In this document: piece by piece, positions 5,174 to 6,135 of the stretch
Position numbering within the stretch: position 1 is the stretch's first letter
Layout: each line of letters begins with the position of its first letter
Assembly: GCA_007127575.1 (NCBI GenBank)
Contig: SKZC01000097.1
Span: 1 to 6,135 of the forward strand
Direction: 5' to 3'
Origin: Gemmatimonadota bacterium
GTDB taxonomy: Bacteria; Gemmatimonadota; Gemmatimonadetes; Longimicrobiales; Gaopeijiaceae
Length of the DNA: 6,135 nucleotides
Notes under the pieces: model-generated
The model's database searches: none
The model's input: only the letters and a program-made list of their open reading frames with translations
What the model was told of the DNA's origin: nothing
Position numbers and translations under genes: made by a program

Positions 5174-5400
5174 AGGTCCATGGGCGGGCGCGTGAACGCG
5201 TGACGATGAGCCGGGGCTCAGAGAATCTCACCTCCGTCCGTCGGAGAGCCAAGGCCCCTCTACCCGCCTCCAGCTCGCCGGCCGGGTTGCCTACCGGGGG
5301 GGACGCATCAATATTCGAGCCGTATCCAATTCCTACCATCCCGGCTTCGGCGGGCTCCGACCTGCTGCAGTCGTTGCGTTCCCGGCCAGGGGGGAGTCTC
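5174..5400. promoter_or_regulatory. Divergent intergenic region (promoters of the minus-strand operon and the aminotransferase)
   Basis: These 227 nt separate two divergent starts and must contain a promoter for each. The most AT-rich patch lies near 5307-5333 (ATCAATATTCGAG and CCAATTCC). For the plus strand, TTGCCT at 5287-5292 and CAATAT at 5309-5314 (16-nt spacer) form a weak candidate. For the minus strand I found only poor matches. CGCGTGA occurs twice in tandem with an 8-nt period (5189-5195 and 5197-5203), just upstream of the DsbA-like start. No RNA gene or coding frame is apparent. Confidence 0.4.
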
Positions 5401-6135
5401 ATGGAGTTCAGCGAGAACGTCGCACGCCTCAGTCCGTCCGTCACCATGGCCATCAGCGCTCTGGCGAAGGAGCTGCGCGACCAGGGCGAGGACATCATCA
5501 ACTTGAGCGCCGGGGAGCCCGATTTCGGGACTCCGGAGTGGATCACGGAGGCGGCCGTTAAAGGGATTCGGGACGGGGGGACGCGGTATACTCCGTCCGC
5601 CGGTCTCCCGGAGCTGAGGAAGGCGGCGGCGGAGAGCCTCTCCCGCCTCACCGACGGCCGCCGCTCCGTTCGCCCCGAAGAGGTGGTGATGTCCTGCGGG
5701 GCAAAGCACTCGCTCTTCAGCGCGTGTTTCACCCTGTTCGGTCCGGGCGACGAGGTGCTCATCGCGGCTCCGTACTGGACGAGCCATGGGGCCATCGTCA
5801 CCCTCGCCCGAGCTGAGCCGGCCTACGTCCAGGGGGCGGAGGAGCGGGACTTCCGTCTCACACCTTCGGACCTGGATGGGGCGGCCACCTCCCGGACCCG
5901 GGGGCTGATCCTTTGCAGCCCATCCAATCCCACAGGGACCGTCTACTCCCAGGAGGAGCTGCAGGCCGTGGCCGAGTGGGCCCGGGACCGTGATGTGTTC
6001 CTCATCAACGATGAGATCTACCGGAGCATCTACTTCGGCGATGACGGGCTGACTCGGGCTCCCAGCCTGGTGGACTTGCCCAGCGAGTCTCTGGGCCCCT
6101 TCGCCCTCGTGGAAGGGGTCTCGAAGACCTTCGCC
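5401..6135 (+). CDS. Class I pyridoxal-phosphate aminotransferase, aspartate aminotransferase type (N-terminal 245 codons; truncated by window end)
   Basis: The frame runs open from ATG 5401 to the last base. The start has a GGGGAG Shine-Dalgarno at 5391-5396. The sequence begins L-S-P-S-V-T-M-A-I-S (10-19), as in the Ib subgroup of aspartate aminotransferases (Thermus/Bacillus type). Conserved elements appear in order: S-A-G-E-P-D-F-G-T-P (36-45, substrate-carboxylate loop), R-Y-T-P-S-A-G (62-68), the phosphate-loop region C-G-A-K-H-S (99-104), P-Y-W (124-126, ring-stacking Trp), S-N-P-T-G (175-179), D-E-I-Y (204-207, Asp to the PLP pyridine N and Tyr to O3') and S-K-T-F-A (241-245). Lys242 is the expected Schiff-base lysine. 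The reaction would be amino-group transfer between aspartate or a related amino acid and 2-oxoglutarate in the cytoplasm. Some members of this subgroup also act as prephenate aminotransferases, and substrate cannot be settled from this half. About 150 further residues should lie beyond the window. The gene is divergent from the DsbA-like operon. Confidence 0.94.
   Translation, partial: MEFSENVARLSPSVTMAISALAKELRDQGEDIINLSAGEPDFGTPEWITEAAVKGIRDGGTRYTPSAGLPELRKAAAESLSRLTDGRRSVRPEEVVMSCGAKHSLFSACFTLFGPGDEVLIAAPYWTSHGAIVTLARAEPAYVQGAEERDFRLTPSDLDGAATSRTRGLILCSPSNPTGTVYSQEELQAVAEWARDRDVFLINDEIYRSIYFGDDGLTRAPSLVDLPSESLGPFALVEGVSKTFA

Noticed and set aside
5166..5801. 211-aa minus-strand frame across the intergenic region and the aminotransferase start
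   Set aside because: It overlaps the conserved aminotransferase N-terminus on the other strand and shows no family features.

Overview
The window is about two thirds GC and densely coded. It carries only ordinary chromosomal families and no transposase, phage, CRISPR or rRNA/tRNA signature. The gene families, the codon bias, a lineage-looking small zinc-ribbon protein and a DbpA-domain pseudo-helicase suggest a free-living high-GC bacterium. Gemmatimonadota or a neighbouring phylum is my best guess, but this is an inference from general resemblance and was not tested.

Layout: (1) Positions 1-130 hold the C-terminal tail of a membrane protein resembling undecaprenyl-diphosphatase (UppP). It is followed 42 nt later by a complete MgtE magnesium transporter (173-1540, +). 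(2) A small zinc-ribbon gene lies on the minus strand (1562-1783), converging on mgtE. (3) A roughly 480-nt non-coding stretch (1784-2262) separates that gene from a divergent HU gene (hup, 2263-2547, +). The half nearest hup has a candidate promoter and two adjacent hairpins with perfect 9-bp arms. A very strong intrinsic terminator follows hup. (4) A compact minus-strand operon occupies 5173 down to 2644. Its first gene is a DsbA-fold protein lacking the CxxC motif. The second is a 111-aa protein of unknown function. The third is a 529-aa DEAD-box-like protein with a C-terminal DbpA RNA-binding domain; genes two and three overlap by GTGA. (5) A divergent 227-nt intergenic region leads to the first 245 codons of a class I aspartate-type aminotransferase (5401 to the window end, +).

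The most unusual content is the minus-strand operon. The DEAD-box-like protein keeps the helicase two-lobe outline and the RNA-binding domain, but its Walker A lysine and threonine, its DEAD box, its SAT motif and most of motif VI are substituted. It looks like an intact pseudo-helicase that binds RNA without ATP-driven unwinding. It is cotranscribed with a thioredoxin-fold protein that has also lost its classical catalytic cysteines, and with an unknown protein that is translationally coupled to it. The second point of interest is the structured leader of the HU gene, where one 3' arm can pair with either of two upstream segments.
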